Of a stretch of 64,000 bases of DNA, positions 18,771 to 27,054 are shown one piece after another (within the stretch, counting starts at the first letter, position 1; every line of letters starts with the position of its first letter). The notes below the pieces were generated by a model, which saw nothing but the letters and a program-made list of their open reading frames with translations, was not told the origin of the DNA and searched no databases. The stretch is taken from assembly GCF_902833045.1 (NCBI RefSeq), contig NZ_CADFDU010000020.1:1-64000 (forward strand). The letters run 5' to 3'. This DNA is from Burkholderia sp. BCC0322 (GTDB lineage: Bacteria; Pseudomonadota; Gammaproteobacteria; Burkholderiales; Burkholderiaceae). A program made the position numbers and the translations under genes.

Positions 18771-18860
18771 TTGCCCTGACGCTTCCGTTCATGTGTCGCG
18801 GCCAGGCAGCAGTACGAAGCCGGCGCGCCTAGCAGCGCGAAGCCGCCGCAAACGCATCGG

Positions 18861-18895
18861 GCCCGCATCGACCGCATTGTCGATGCGGGCTTTTT
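18861..18895 (+). terminator. Terminator after ybiT
   Basis: GCCCGCATCGAC (18861-18872), loop CGCATT, GTCGATGCGGGC (18879-18890), then TTTTT to 18895. A perfect 12-bp stem with a U tract, which separates ybiT from the cluster that starts at 19015. Confidence 0.92.
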
Positions 18896-19014
18896 CATTT
18901 CCATGCCGGTGCAGCACGGCAGTCTTCCGCATTCTCGTTTCCTTCCCTCGATCGACTTCGGGTAAATTACGCTCCGAATACTTATCTCAATTCCGACCCG
19001 GAGCCGCCCCCTCG

Positions 19015-19764
19015 ATGCAGGACCATCCTCTCCCGCTCGACCTGTCCGGCCTTGCGCAAAGCCTGTACGCGCAGGGCACCGAGGAAGGCATCCTGTCGCG
19101 CCTGATGGAGCGGATCGCGCCGACCCACCGCTTCTGCGTCGATATCGGTGCAAGCGACGGCCTGCGCAACAGCAACACCGCGCGGTTGCTTCGCGAACAG
19201 GATTGGTCCGGCGTGCTGGTGGAAGGCAGCGCATACCGTTTCGGCAAGCTGGCGGCCCACTACGCGGGCGCGGATCGCGTCCGCTTGCACCATGACCGCG
19301 TTCAGCCCGACACGATCGACACGTTGCTCGCCGATGCGAACACGCCAACCGACTTCGACCTGCTGTCGATCGACATCGACGGCAACGACTACTGGGTCTG
19401 GCGCGGCCTGCAGGCATTCCAGCCGCGCATCGTCGTGATCGAATACAACCCGTACTACACACCGCCCGAGCGTTGGGTCATGTGCTTCAACCCGGACCAC
19501 GAATGGGACGGTTCGACGTACTACGGCGCGAGCCTCGAATCGCTCGTCCATCTCGGCAGGCAGAAGGGCTATGAACTCGTCTGCTGCGACGACATGGGCA
19601 ACAACGCGTTCTTCGTGCGGCAGGACCTGTATCCGCTGCTCGGCATCGCGAACAACGCTTCGTCGGTGCTGTTCCGCCCGGCGATGTACAAGGTGCGCTA
19701 TGTCGGGCACAACACGTTCCTGAGCGGCCATCCGTATCGATACGGGCCGGCCGAGCACATCTGA
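19015..19764 (+). CDS. Methyltransferase-like protein (FkbM-like fold), first gene of the 19-24 kb cluster
   Basis: 249 residues. The SAM-binding-like motif VDIGASDG is at 42-49 and an acidic LSIDIDGNDYWVW segment at about 117-129. Both are typical of class I or FkbM-type methyltransferases found in glycan and natural-product loci. The C-terminal third (FNPDHEWDGSTYYGASLESLVHLGR, FLSGHPYRYG) is unlike common housekeeping methyltransferases. The next gene begins on the base after its stop, so it is translationally coupled to it. The acceptor is unknown. An open frame extends to 18793, but the ATG at 19015 aligns with the domain start. Confidence 0.7.
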   Translation: MQDHPLPLDLSGLAQSLYAQGTEEGILSRLMERIAPTHRFCVDIGASDGLRNSNTARLLREQDWSGVLVEGSAYRFGKLAAHYAGADRVRLHHDRVQPDTIDTLLADANTPTDFDLLSIDIDGNDYWVWRGLQAFQPRIVVIEYNPYYTPPERWVMCFNPDHEWDGSTYYGASLESLVHLGRQKGYELVCCDDMGNNAFFVRQDLYPLLGIANNASSVLFRPAMYKVRYVGHNTFLSGHPYRYGPAEHI

Positions 19765-20757
19765 ATGGGCCCGCTCGCCGCGACCTTCGACGAGATCCGC
19801 GAGGCCTATGCATTGGGCCGAAGCGGGCAGCCGCGCCAGGTCGGCGAACGCGTGTGGCGCCTGCCGACCGATGACGGCGGCGTAGCGGTCAAGCTCTACG
19901 CGTCCGAACACCATGCGCGTGCGGCCAAGGAAGCGGCCGTCCTTGCGCACTTCGAGACGCACGGCGATGCGCGTTTCCATGTGCAGGCGCTGAAACGCAC
20001 GGCAGCCGGCGCACCGCTCTGGACGGGGTCGACTGCCCACGCGATGCTGACGCGTTGGGAAACCGGGCAGTGCAGAACCTACGACACGTTTTCACCGGCC
20101 GAATGGGATGCGCTCGGCGAGAGTCTGGCGGCGTTGCATCTGAGCCTCGAGCAGCTTCATCTACCGCAGGTCGACACGATCCGCGCACGGCTGACCGCGA
20201 TCGACGCGGACGCGGTGCGCAGCAGCCTGCTCGACGCGCTGGATCGCGGCCGCTCGAACGACGGCGCGGAGAACCTGCGCCGCTACGTCGATCTCGCGCT
20301 GCGCCTGCTCGAGCGCTACTATCCGGGCAGCATCGACGCGTTTCCCGCCGGCGATCCGCAATGCCCGATCCACAACGACTACAACCAGTTCAACTATCTG
20401 TTCACCGGCACCCTGCCACCGCTCATTCTCGACTGGGAAGCGTCGATCGGCGCACCGCGCGAATACGAACTGGTGCGTTGCCTGAACCATCTGCCGCTGG
20501 AGGCGCCGCATCTGGCGGCAGCGTTCGTGCTGGCATACCGGCGGACCCGGCCGGTGGATCCCGCACGTATCGCATGGGCGGTCGATGCCGCGTGTCTGCA
20601 GCACGCGCTCAAGCTCTGGATCGTGCAAGGCTGGCTCGACGATCCGTCGCGCTTTGCATCGCATCTGAACGGCGCGGTGACGATGGCGTCCGCGATGGTG
20701 GATGCGCGCGACCATCTGGTCGATTTCTTTTCCCGTTGTGTGGAAACAGGACGCTGA
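19765..20757 (+). CDS. APH-type phosphotransferase
   Basis: 330 residues with the aminoglycoside phosphotransferase/choline kinase fold. The catalytic loop HNDYNQFN is at 203-210 (D205 as base, N210 for Mg) and the metal aspartate is D223 in LILDWE. The N-lobe lysine is in GGVAVKLYASE. It probably phosphorylates a hydroxyl of a small molecule. It abuts the methyltransferase-like gene with no spacing and is followed 1 bp later by the radical SAM start. Resistance, activation and biosynthetic roles are all possible. Confidence 0.75.
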   Translation: MGPLAATFDEIREAYALGRSGQPRQVGERVWRLPTDDGGVAVKLYASEHHARAAKEAAVLAHFETHGDARFHVQALKRTAAGAPLWTGSTAHAMLTRWETGQCRTYDTFSPAEWDALGESLAALHLSLEQLHLPQVDTIRARLTAIDADAVRSSLLDALDRGRSNDGAENLRRYVDLALRLLERYYPGSIDAFPAGDPQCPIHNDYNQFNYLFTGTLPPLILDWEASIGAPREYELVRCLNHLPLEAPHLAAAFVLAYRRTRPVDPARIAWAVDAACLQHALKLWIVQGWLDDPSRFASHLNGAVTMASAMVDARDHLVDFFSRCVETGR

Positions 20758-20758
20758 A

Positions 20759-21637
20759 GTGAATGCGAATCTGAACCGGATGTCGAATCCGACGCCGCCG
20801 GCCGAGCGGCAGCATGTGTTTCCGCCGCCGCTGGATCGCGATTACCGCGTCGAAGACGGGCGCGTGCTGACGCGCTCGCTGGAAGCGCATGTCGTCGATC
20901 ACTGCAACCTGACCTGCGCGGAATGCTGCTCGCTGTCGCCGTTGCTGCCCGAGTGGTACGCGCGCCCCGAATCGCTCGAGGCCGATCTGCGCAAGGCGGC
21001 GAAGGTGCTGCGCCCGCGCCTGTTCAAGCTGGTCGGCGGCGAGCCGCTGCTGCATCCGGCGCTCGTCGAACTTGTCCAGCGGGTGCGTGCCACGGGCATC
21101 GCGCCGGTGATCTCCGTCACGACGAACGGCCTGAAGCTCGGCGAGATGACGGACGCGTTCTGGCAGGCGGTGGATGCGCTGACGATCTCGCGCTATCCGA
21201 AGCCGGCGCTGTCGCCCGACCTGGTCGCGCACATCGAGCGCCAGGCCGCGCGCTTCGACGTGCGCCTGAACTGGAAGGTGCAGGATGTGTTCACGACGAT
21301 GAACCGCGCGGAGCCCGGCACCGATCGCGACGCCGCGCAGCGCCTTTATCACGATTGCTGGATACGCGAGCGCTGCCACATGATTCGCGACGGCATGTTC
21401 TACACATGCACGCGTCCGGCGCATTTCCATACGCTCTACAAGGGCGAGAAGGATTTTCAAGCCGACGGCCTGCCGCTGCGCGACGACGCCGGCATGCTCG
21501 ACGCGATGCTCGCCTATCTGCAACGCGAGGCGCCGCTCGAAGCGTGCCTGCATTGCCAGGGCGGCAGCGCGCCGGTGGCGCCGCACCGCATCCTCAAACG
21601 CATTGAAGTACACGCCTTGAAGGCTCGTTATCCATGA
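20759..21637 (+). CDS. Radical SAM protein
   Basis: 292 residues. GTG 20759 is placed behind AGGA (20748-20751); an ATG at 20780 is the alternative. The 4Fe-4S motif CNLTCAEC has cysteines at 49, 53 and 56, with the GGEPLL segment about 35 residues later. The C-terminal third has more cysteines (DCWIRERCHMIRDGMFYTC and CLHCQGG), which could bind an auxiliary cluster as in SPASM or twitch domains. The reaction is unknown. It sits inside a coupled run with a kinase, an amide ligase and a glycosyltransferase, which argues for a biosynthetic modification. Confidence 0.75.
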   Translation: MNANLNRMSNPTPPAERQHVFPPPLDRDYRVEDGRVLTRSLEAHVVDHCNLTCAECCSLSPLLPEWYARPESLEADLRKAAKVLRPRLFKLVGGEPLLHPALVELVQRVRATGIAPVISVTTNGLKLGEMTDAFWQAVDALTISRYPKPALSPDLVAHIERQAARFDVRLNWKVQDVFTTMNRAEPGTDRDAAQRLYHDCWIRERCHMIRDGMFYTCTRPAHFHTLYKGEKDFQADGLPLRDDAGMLDAMLAYLQREAPLEACLHCQGGSAPVAPHRILKRIEVHALKARYP

Positions 21638-22695
21638 TCGTCGGCACGCGCGACCTGTTCGGCTTCGACCGGCTTCACTACCATCCACGCAGCGGTGCGA
21701 CGGCGTCCGGCATCCGGGCCGTCCTGCACGCAGCGGGGCAACCGGCCGGCGAGCCGGACGTGGCGGCCATCGCCGGCTACCTGAGCGGCGATCGGCCGAT
21801 CGGCCGCACCGTGCTGCGCGACGTGCGCGCGGTGCCGCCCGGCCATGCGCTGGTCCGCTCACCGCAAGGGCTGACCGTGCAGCCGGCGCCCGAGCGGCCG
21901 CGGCAAGCCGATCTGGAAACCGTGCTGCGCGCATCGCTGCAGCGCGCGCTCGACAGCGGCAAGCGTGCCGCGCTGGCGTTGAGCGGCGGGCTCGATTCGG
22001 CGCTGCTGCTCGCGTTGCTGCGCGAACTCGGTGCGCAGCGGCACGTGACGTCCTACGTGCTCGTGACCGACATGCCGGACTATTGCGAACGCGATGCCGC
22101 ACTCGAACTTGCCGAGCAGATGCAGGCGAACGTGAAGATCGTGCGCGCGAACGAGGCCGATTTCGTCGCGGCGCTGCCGAGAACGACGCATGCGGTCGAG
22201 GAGCCGATGTTCAACCTGCATCCGGTCGCGAAGCTGTTGCTCGCCGAGGCGATGGCCGCGGACGGCGTCGAGGTGGCCATTACCGGCGACGGCGCGGACC
22301 AGGTGCTGCGTCGCGACCGGTCGGCCAACTACCTGCCGCTGTGCCATGCGCTGTTCGACGCGGCGTCGGTCGAGCTGCATCCGCCGTTCGTCGACGATGC
22401 CGTCGTCGCGCATTTGACGAGCATCGCGCCCGATCCGGACAAGCAATGCCTGCGCGATCTCGGTGCGCGCCTGAATTTGCCGGACCGGCTCGTGCATGGC
22501 CCCAAGCGTGGGCGGCTCGCCCCGGCGATGGACCTCGCGGCGCTGCTCGATCGCGACCGCACGCACGCGCTGGCCGACAAACTGGGTCTGGCCGCACCTG
22601 CGCTGCAGACGGACAACGAACGCGTGCTGTGGACGACGCTGTCGCTGATCCTCGATCATTTCGACCCACGCGATGCCGTGCATCGCCCAACCTGA
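21634..22695 (+). CDS. Asparagine-synthase-like amide ligase lacking the glutaminase cysteine
   Basis: 353 residues, overlapping the preceding stop by 4 bp (ATGA). The ATP-pyrophosphatase motif SGGLDS is at 117-122 and GDGAD at 218-222, as in asparagine synthetase B, beta-lactam synthetase and lasso-peptide cyclases. The N-terminal ~95 residues keep a remnant of the glutaminase fold (RDLFGFDRLHYHP, VPPGHALV) but lack the Cys2 nucleophile, and the domain is much shorter than in AsnB. It should therefore use ammonia or an amine substrate rather than glutamine. The product is an adenylated carboxylate turned into an amide; the substrate is unknown. Confidence 0.75.
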   Translation: MIVGTRDLFGFDRLHYHPRSGATASGIRAVLHAAGQPAGEPDVAAIAGYLSGDRPIGRTVLRDVRAVPPGHALVRSPQGLTVQPAPERPRQADLETVLRASLQRALDSGKRAALALSGGLDSALLLALLRELGAQRHVTSYVLVTDMPDYCERDAALELAEQMQANVKIVRANEADFVAALPRTTHAVEEPMFNLHPVAKLLLAEAMAADGVEVAITGDGADQVLRRDRSANYLPLCHALFDAASVELHPPFVDDAVVAHLTSIAPDPDKQCLRDLGARLNLPDRLVHGPKRGRLAPAMDLAALLDRDRTHALADKLGLAAPALQTDNERVLWTTLSLILDHFDPRDAVHRPT

Positions 22696-22702
22696 GTCGT
22701 TC

Positions 22703-23911
22703 ATGAAACGCATCCTGTTCTGCGTGGTGCCCGAGAAAGGGCACGTCAATCCGTGCATCGGCCCGGCCCAGCATCTGCGCGCCGCCGGTTGCGACGTCGC
22801 GTTCTACGCGCCGGCCGATATCAGCGCCCAGCTCGACGGCGCGGGCGGCTTCGCGTTCGTCGGGCCGCGCGAGACGCCCGAGCGCCACGACCTGTCGCGC
22901 GGCGCGAGCTTTGCCGCGAACATTCGCGACGCGGACTGGCTGCGGCACTGGATCCGCACGCTGCTGATCGATCTTGCACCCGCGCAGGTAGACGGCATTC
23001 GCGCGGTGCTGCGCGACTGGCAGCCCGACGTGGTCGTGATCGACCCGCTGCTCTATGCGGCGGCGATCGCCGCGGAGCTGGAAGGGCTGCCGTGGGTTTC
23101 GATGTCGAATTCGCTGAATCCGGTGCTGCCGGACGATCTCGATTCGGAACTGCTGCGCACGGTGCGATGGCTCGCGCCGGAGCGCACGCGGCTGTTCGCG
23201 CGCTACGGGCTCGATGCGCGTTTTCGCGGTTGCGACGTCCTGTCGCCGCACCTGACGCTCGCATTCACGACCGACGCGCTGGTCGGTGCGCCGCCGCCCG
23301 GCGTCGAGCTGGTCGGCCCGGCAATGCCGTCCGGCCCGCGCGGCGATGAGGCGCCGTTTCCGTGGGAGCGCCTCGATGCCGGTCGTCCGCTCGTCTACAT
23401 GTCGCTCGGCAGCCAGCTCTACTACCATCCCGACGTGTTTGCGAAGGTCATCGACGCGACGCGCGCGACGTCGGCGCAACTGGTGCTGTCGGTGGGCGAG
23501 CTGGTCGATTCGGATCTGCTGCCGGCCGGCGACGAGCGCGTGGTCGCGGTGCGTTACGTGCCGCAACTGGCGCTGCTGCGTCGCACGCACGCGTTCGTCA
23601 GTCATGGCGGCGCGAATTCGGTGATGGAGTCGCTTGCCTGCGGCGTGCCGATGCTGCTGTCGCCGTTCTGCAACGACCAGTTCCATTCGGCGCACTTCGT
23701 CGAGCGGGCCGGTGCGGGGTGCGTGCTGGATCTGCAGCAGGCCGGCGTGGCGGACATCACCGACGCGCTCGAACGGCTGTTGCGGCCCGGATCGTTGCGC
23801 GAGCAGGCGGCGCGGGTCCGCGCGAGCTATGCTGCGCGCGACGGTTCGGCCGAGGCGGCGCGCCTGATCAGCGCACTCGCTTCAGGAAACCGCCGGGCGA
23901 CAGCGTCATGA
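22703..23911 (+). CDS. GT1-family glycosyltransferase (UGT/MGT-like)
   Basis: 402 residues starting at ATG 22703, 7 bp after the amide-ligase gene. The N-terminus ILFCVVPEKGHVNPCIGPAQHL is the acceptor half, and the nucleotide-sugar motif SHGGANSVMESLACGVPML has H301 in the donor half. This is the macrolide/flavonoid-type GT-B fold that transfers sugars to small hydrophobic molecules or lipids. Its end overlaps the convergent CmcI-like gene by 44 bp. Its place at the end of the coupled run suggests it finishes the cluster product. Confidence 0.8.
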   Translation: MKRILFCVVPEKGHVNPCIGPAQHLRAAGCDVAFYAPADISAQLDGAGGFAFVGPRETPERHDLSRGASFAANIRDADWLRHWIRTLLIDLAPAQVDGIRAVLRDWQPDVVVIDPLLYAAAIAAELEGLPWVSMSNSLNPVLPDDLDSELLRTVRWLAPERTRLFARYGLDARFRGCDVLSPHLTLAFTTDALVGAPPPGVELVGPAMPSGPRGDEAPFPWERLDAGRPLVYMSLGSQLYYHPDVFAKVIDATRATSAQLVLSVGELVDSDLLPAGDERVVAVRYVPQLALLRRTHAFVSHGGANSVMESLACGVPMLLSPFCNDQFHSAHFVERAGAGCVLDLQQAGVADITDALERLLRPGSLREQAARVRASYAARDGSAEAARLISALASGNRRATAS

Positions 23912-24557
23912 GGACGCGGTCCTCGATGTCGTAGTCGACCTCGAACCGGTCGTCGCGGGCGAGGAATTCATGCGCGGCGGTGGCCGGGTTATTGCCTTTG
24001 CCGTACGGCTTGCCGTCGAACATCGACGCGGGCAGGTACTCCATGATGGTGTCCATCACGATCGCATAGCTGCCGGGCGTCACGAGCGGCGCATAGCATT
24101 CGAGTTCGCGCAGCACGTGCGCGTGCGTATGCGTGAGATCGAGGATCGCCATCACGCGCGCGCCGTCGCCGATCTGTGCGCGCACCGACGCGAGCGTGTC
24201 GGCCGCGCACGATTCGCCTTCGAGCAGTGTCATGCGATGGGCGAGCCGGTGCGATTGCAGGCGCTGCCTGACTTCGTCGCGCAGGCGCGGTTCGATCGCG
24301 ACGACGCGGCCGCTGCCGCCCGCCAGTTCCAGCATCGACGCGGAGAACACGACGCCGCCGCCCGCCGCGATGCCGGTCTGCACGATGCAGTCGGGACGCG
24401 CGCGCCAGATCAGTTCCTGGAGCGCGAGCATGTCGCCGGGCAGATGGAAGAAGCGCTCGCCGAGCCAGCGCGTCTGGAACAGATGGTCGAATTCGGCGGC
24501 GCGCGTCAGCCAATCGATATTGATGTCCCGCATGCGGGCCGAGGGACGCTCTGACAT
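23868..24557 (-). CDS. CmcI-like methyltransferase/hydroxylase family protein
   Basis: 229 residues from ATG 24557 (alternative ATG 24533). The CmcI/rhamnosyl O-methyltransferase family is suggested by HLPGDMLALQELIWRARPDCIVQTGIAAGGG (about 38-68), VVAIEPRLRDEVR, the DLTHTHAHVLRELECYAPLVTPGSYAIVMDT segment and the FLARDDRFEVDYDIEDRVLMTLSPGGFLKR end. Family members O-methylate sugars or act in cephalosporin tailoring. It runs against the glycosyltransferase gene and overlaps it by 44 bp. It starts 25 bp from the divergent kinase gene. The substrate is unknown. Confidence 0.75.
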   Translation of the reverse strand: MSERPSARMRDINIDWLTRAAEFDHLFQTRWLGERFFHLPGDMLALQELIWRARPDCIVQTGIAAGGGVVFSASMLELAGGSGRVVAIEPRLRDEVRQRLQSHRLAHRMTLLEGESCAADTLASVRAQIGDGARVMAILDLTHTHAHVLRELECYAPLVTPGSYAIVMDTIMEYLPASMFDGKPYGKGNNPATAAHEFLARDDRFEVDYDIEDRVLMTLSPGGFLKRVR

Positions 24558-24582
24558 GGTCAATGCAACGAGTAGGAGTGAC

Positions 24583-25548
24583 GTGAAAACGCTGGAACCG
24601 TGGCTTCACCGGTGCTGGAACATCGGGCCGGCGCACCTGCAGGCGCTGGCGTCGGGCCATACTAACAAAACGTATCTCGTCGAGTGTGATGCGAGGCGCG
24701 CGGTGCTGCGCGTGTCGTGGTCCGGCAAGGCGGCCGAACAGGTGCATCGCGAGGCGGCGATACTCGGCCACCTCGGCCACCCGCGCACGGCGCCGAGGCT
24801 GCCCGTGCTGCCGCGCCTGCGGCCGACCGTGGATGGGCAATCCGGTGTGCAACTGCCCGACGGGCGCTGGCTGCATTTGTTCGAGCATATCGACGGCAGC
24901 CCCGGCCTGCCGGACGATGCGGAGGCGGGCGCGATCGATGCGATGCGTGCGCTTGCGCACCTGCATGCGGCGATGGCGGCGATACCCACGACCGAATCGG
25001 CGCCGCTGGCCTGGCTGTCGGCACGCCACGCACGCGTAGCGGCGCGTGCCGCTCCGTCGTTGCCGGGTGACTTGAGCGGCCACTACGAGACGATGATTCG
25101 CCGGATCGGTGCACATCTCGACGCTGCCGCGCGCTGGCTGACAGGGGCGGCGCACTGGCTGCACGGCGATTATCACGCGGGCAACTTGCTGTACGTCGGG
25201 CACGCGGTGAACGGCGTGCTCGATTTCGACGATGTCGGGCAGGGCGCGCAGTGGCTCGAAGCGGCCTTTGCGCTGTTCGCGCTGTCGCGCGATGCGGGCA
25301 GGGACGATCGCTTCGTATTCGATGCGCAGCGCTGGGAGGCCGGCCTGCAAGCCTATGCCGCGACGCGTCCCGATGCCGCACCGGACTGGATGCATGAGCG
25401 CCGCGATGCGCTGATGGCCCTGTTTTGCGTGGACCAGACGCTGATCCATCTCGAAGCCGCGCAGCGCGGCCTGTGGACGCCGGGGCCCGGCATCGGGTTT
25501 CTCGGCGGCTGGTGGCAGTTGCTGGATGGTGCGACGCCCGGACGCTAG
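24583..25548 (+). CDS. Second APH-type phosphotransferase
   Basis: 321 residues from GTG 24583 behind AGGAG (24574-24578); an ATG at 24556 is an in-frame alternative. The catalytic loop HGDYHAGN is at 194-201 (D196, N201) and the metal motif DFDD starts at D214. The N-lobe has ASGHTNKTYLVECDARRAVLRVSW. It resembles homoserine-kinase-II or Fub/SrkA-like kinases more than true aminoglycoside enzymes. It is divergent from the CmcI-like gene with almost no room for two promoters. The substrate is unknown. Confidence 0.75.
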   Translation: MKTLEPWLHRCWNIGPAHLQALASGHTNKTYLVECDARRAVLRVSWSGKAAEQVHREAAILGHLGHPRTAPRLPVLPRLRPTVDGQSGVQLPDGRWLHLFEHIDGSPGLPDDAEAGAIDAMRALAHLHAAMAAIPTTESAPLAWLSARHARVAARAAPSLPGDLSGHYETMIRRIGAHLDAAARWLTGAAHWLHGDYHAGNLLYVGHAVNGVLDFDDVGQGAQWLEAAFALFALSRDAGRDDRFVFDAQRWEAGLQAYAATRPDAAPDWMHERRDALMALFCVDQTLIHLEAAQRGLWTPGPGIGFLGGWWQLLDGATPGR

Positions 25549-25560
25549 CCGGCCGCTGCG

Positions 25561-26136
25561 TCAACGCGACCGATTCAGGAACAGGCGCACCGCTTCGACC
25601 GTGTTGGGCCGCGCCTCGCCGTGCCGCGATCCGTCGTGCAGGCAAAACAGCACGTCGCGCTGCCGTGCCGCGCTGGCGTCGACATGCGCGCACATCGCGT
25701 CGAATAGCGCCTGCGGCGACGGCGCGGGTCGCTGCCAGTCGTCCAGTATCGCGGTCCAGCCCGTGTGTTCGCGCTGCAGCCGCGTCAGCACGCCGGCGCG
25801 GTTGTCCTGCGGCACCAGTCCATAAGGCAGGCGTAGCGGGATCGTGTCCGGAGCCGGAACACCGGCGCGGCGATAGGCTTCGCGGATCAGCGTATCAGTC
25901 GTCTCGATCTCGTCGATCAGCGCGTCGTCCGCCAGCACGCCGGGCTTCGCGTGCGAATGGGTGTGATTGCCGAGTGGATGGCCGTCACTCGCCATTCTCG
26001 CGGCGACGTCGAGCGCGCCTGCGAGATTCTGGCCGAGGAGGAAGAAGGTCGCGTGGCAGGAGGCGGCGCGCAGGACGTCGAGCAAGGGGAGCGTCGAAGG
26101 GCCGGGGCCGTCGTCGAAACTGAGGCGAATGGACAT
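25561..26136 (-). CDS. Polysaccharide deacetylase (NodB homology domain)
   Basis: 191 residues from ATG 26136. It opens directly with the NodB motif SFDDGPGPST (D8 as base, D9 as metal ligand), then H58 and H62 in NHTHSH complete the metal site. Later motifs are RLPYG (arginine) and FCLHDG. There is no signal peptide, which is unusual for a cell-wall or capsule deacetylase, so a cytosolic substrate is suggested. It converges with the second kinase gene 12 bp away and may belong to the 19-26 kb cluster. Confidence 0.8.
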   Translation of the reverse strand: MSIRLSFDDGPGPSTLPLLDVLRAASCHATFFLLGQNLAGALDVAARMASDGHPLGNHTHSHAKPGVLADDALIDEIETTDTLIREAYRRAGVPAPDTIPLRLPYGLVPQDNRAGVLTRLQREHTGWTAILDDWQRPAPSPQALFDAMCAHVDASAARQRDVLFCLHDGSRHGEARPNTVEAVRLFLNRSR

Positions 26137-26221
26137 CGCGGGTGGGAGCGCCTTTCGAGGTGTACCGGAGGAACAATAGCGCAAGTCGTGGCGAGCGGCG
26201 GCTCGCGCATCCGTTGGCCTG

Positions 26222-26785
26222 CTAGTGGAGCGGCTCGACCGCCAGCGGACAGGTGCCGATCCGGCGCAATTGCGTGCCGGTCCACTCATAGAAGAACCGG
26301 GCGGCCTTCGTGTTGCTGTCGTCGCAATCGTCGTTGAAGCAGCCCGCGACGATCAGCAGCCTGCTGCCGGGCCGGAAATCGACGCGCTCCTCGTCGTTGC
26401 CCATCACGCCCGCAATGGCCTGCACGCCGGGCATCGTATACGTCGCGCCCGTGTATTTGTCGACGATCGCGAAATTCCGGCAATCCGTTCCGCAACCCCA
26501 GATCGCGACCCGGTAGTGGCCGGCAAAATTGGCCGGTTGCGTGAATTCGTCGCGAATGACGGTGCGGTAGAGGCGGGCTTCCTTGCTGGTCAGGCGTGGC
26601 GCCGTGACCGGCTTGCGCGGCGCGCTTGCCGACGGTGCCGGATAGCGGTCGAACGAAGGCGACGGGCATGCGGCGGCGGATGTGGCCGCCGCCGCGCGAG
26701 CGGCGCCTGCGCCGCAAAGCAGCGCGGCCGATGCGCCGGCGATCAGCAGAAATCGATGGGCAGGCGTCACGCGAGCATCCTTCAT
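26222..26785 (-). CDS. Exported hypothetical protein, 187 aa
   Basis: A signal peptide covers about 1-32 (FLLIAGASAALLCGAGAARA). The mature part has cysteine pairs IWGCGTDCRNF and VAGCFNDDCDD, which may form disulfides in the periplasm, and the segment RLYRTVIRDEFTQPANFAGHYRVAIWGCG. Similar proteins are found as conserved hypotheticals in proteobacteria. It ends 85 bp before the deacetylase start on the same strand. I assign no function. Confidence 0.75.
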   Translation of the reverse strand: MKDARVTPAHRFLLIAGASAALLCGAGAARAAAATSAAACPSPSFDRYPAPSASAPRKPVTAPRLTSKEARLYRTVIRDEFTQPANFAGHYRVAIWGCGTDCRNFAIVDKYTGATYTMPGVQAIAGVMGNDEERVDFRPGSRLLIVAGCFNDDCDDSNTKAARFFYEWTGTQLRRIGTCPLAVEPLH

Positions 26786-27054
26786 GTTCGGGATGGGGAT
26801 CGGGCCGGAGGATCCGAACGGCCGGCGACGACGATTCTATGACGCTTCGCGCGCCGGCGATCCGGAGCGGCGATCGCGATTGGGTGCAATCCCCGGCCTT
26901 CCGCGCACGGCCCGCCGTCAAGCTTTGTCAAATTGCGGCGATCTCACGATACCTGACGTTTCAGCGCGCATTCGAAGGCTGTATTGCACGGGTTGATTGA
27001 GTATCCTTGGATTCGATTCGCGGTACTCATGCAGTCACAACCGGGAGGCTTCAC

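Noticed and set aside
21634-22695. Lasso-peptide or beta-lactam cluster
   Set aside because: The ligase has the right family motifs, but no leader peptidase, RRE domain or precursor peptide was found nearby, so a lasso or lactam claim is not supported.
19015-26136. Horizontally acquired island
   Set aside because: Base composition and codon use look like the flanking genes, and no integrase, tRNA or direct repeat borders are seen.
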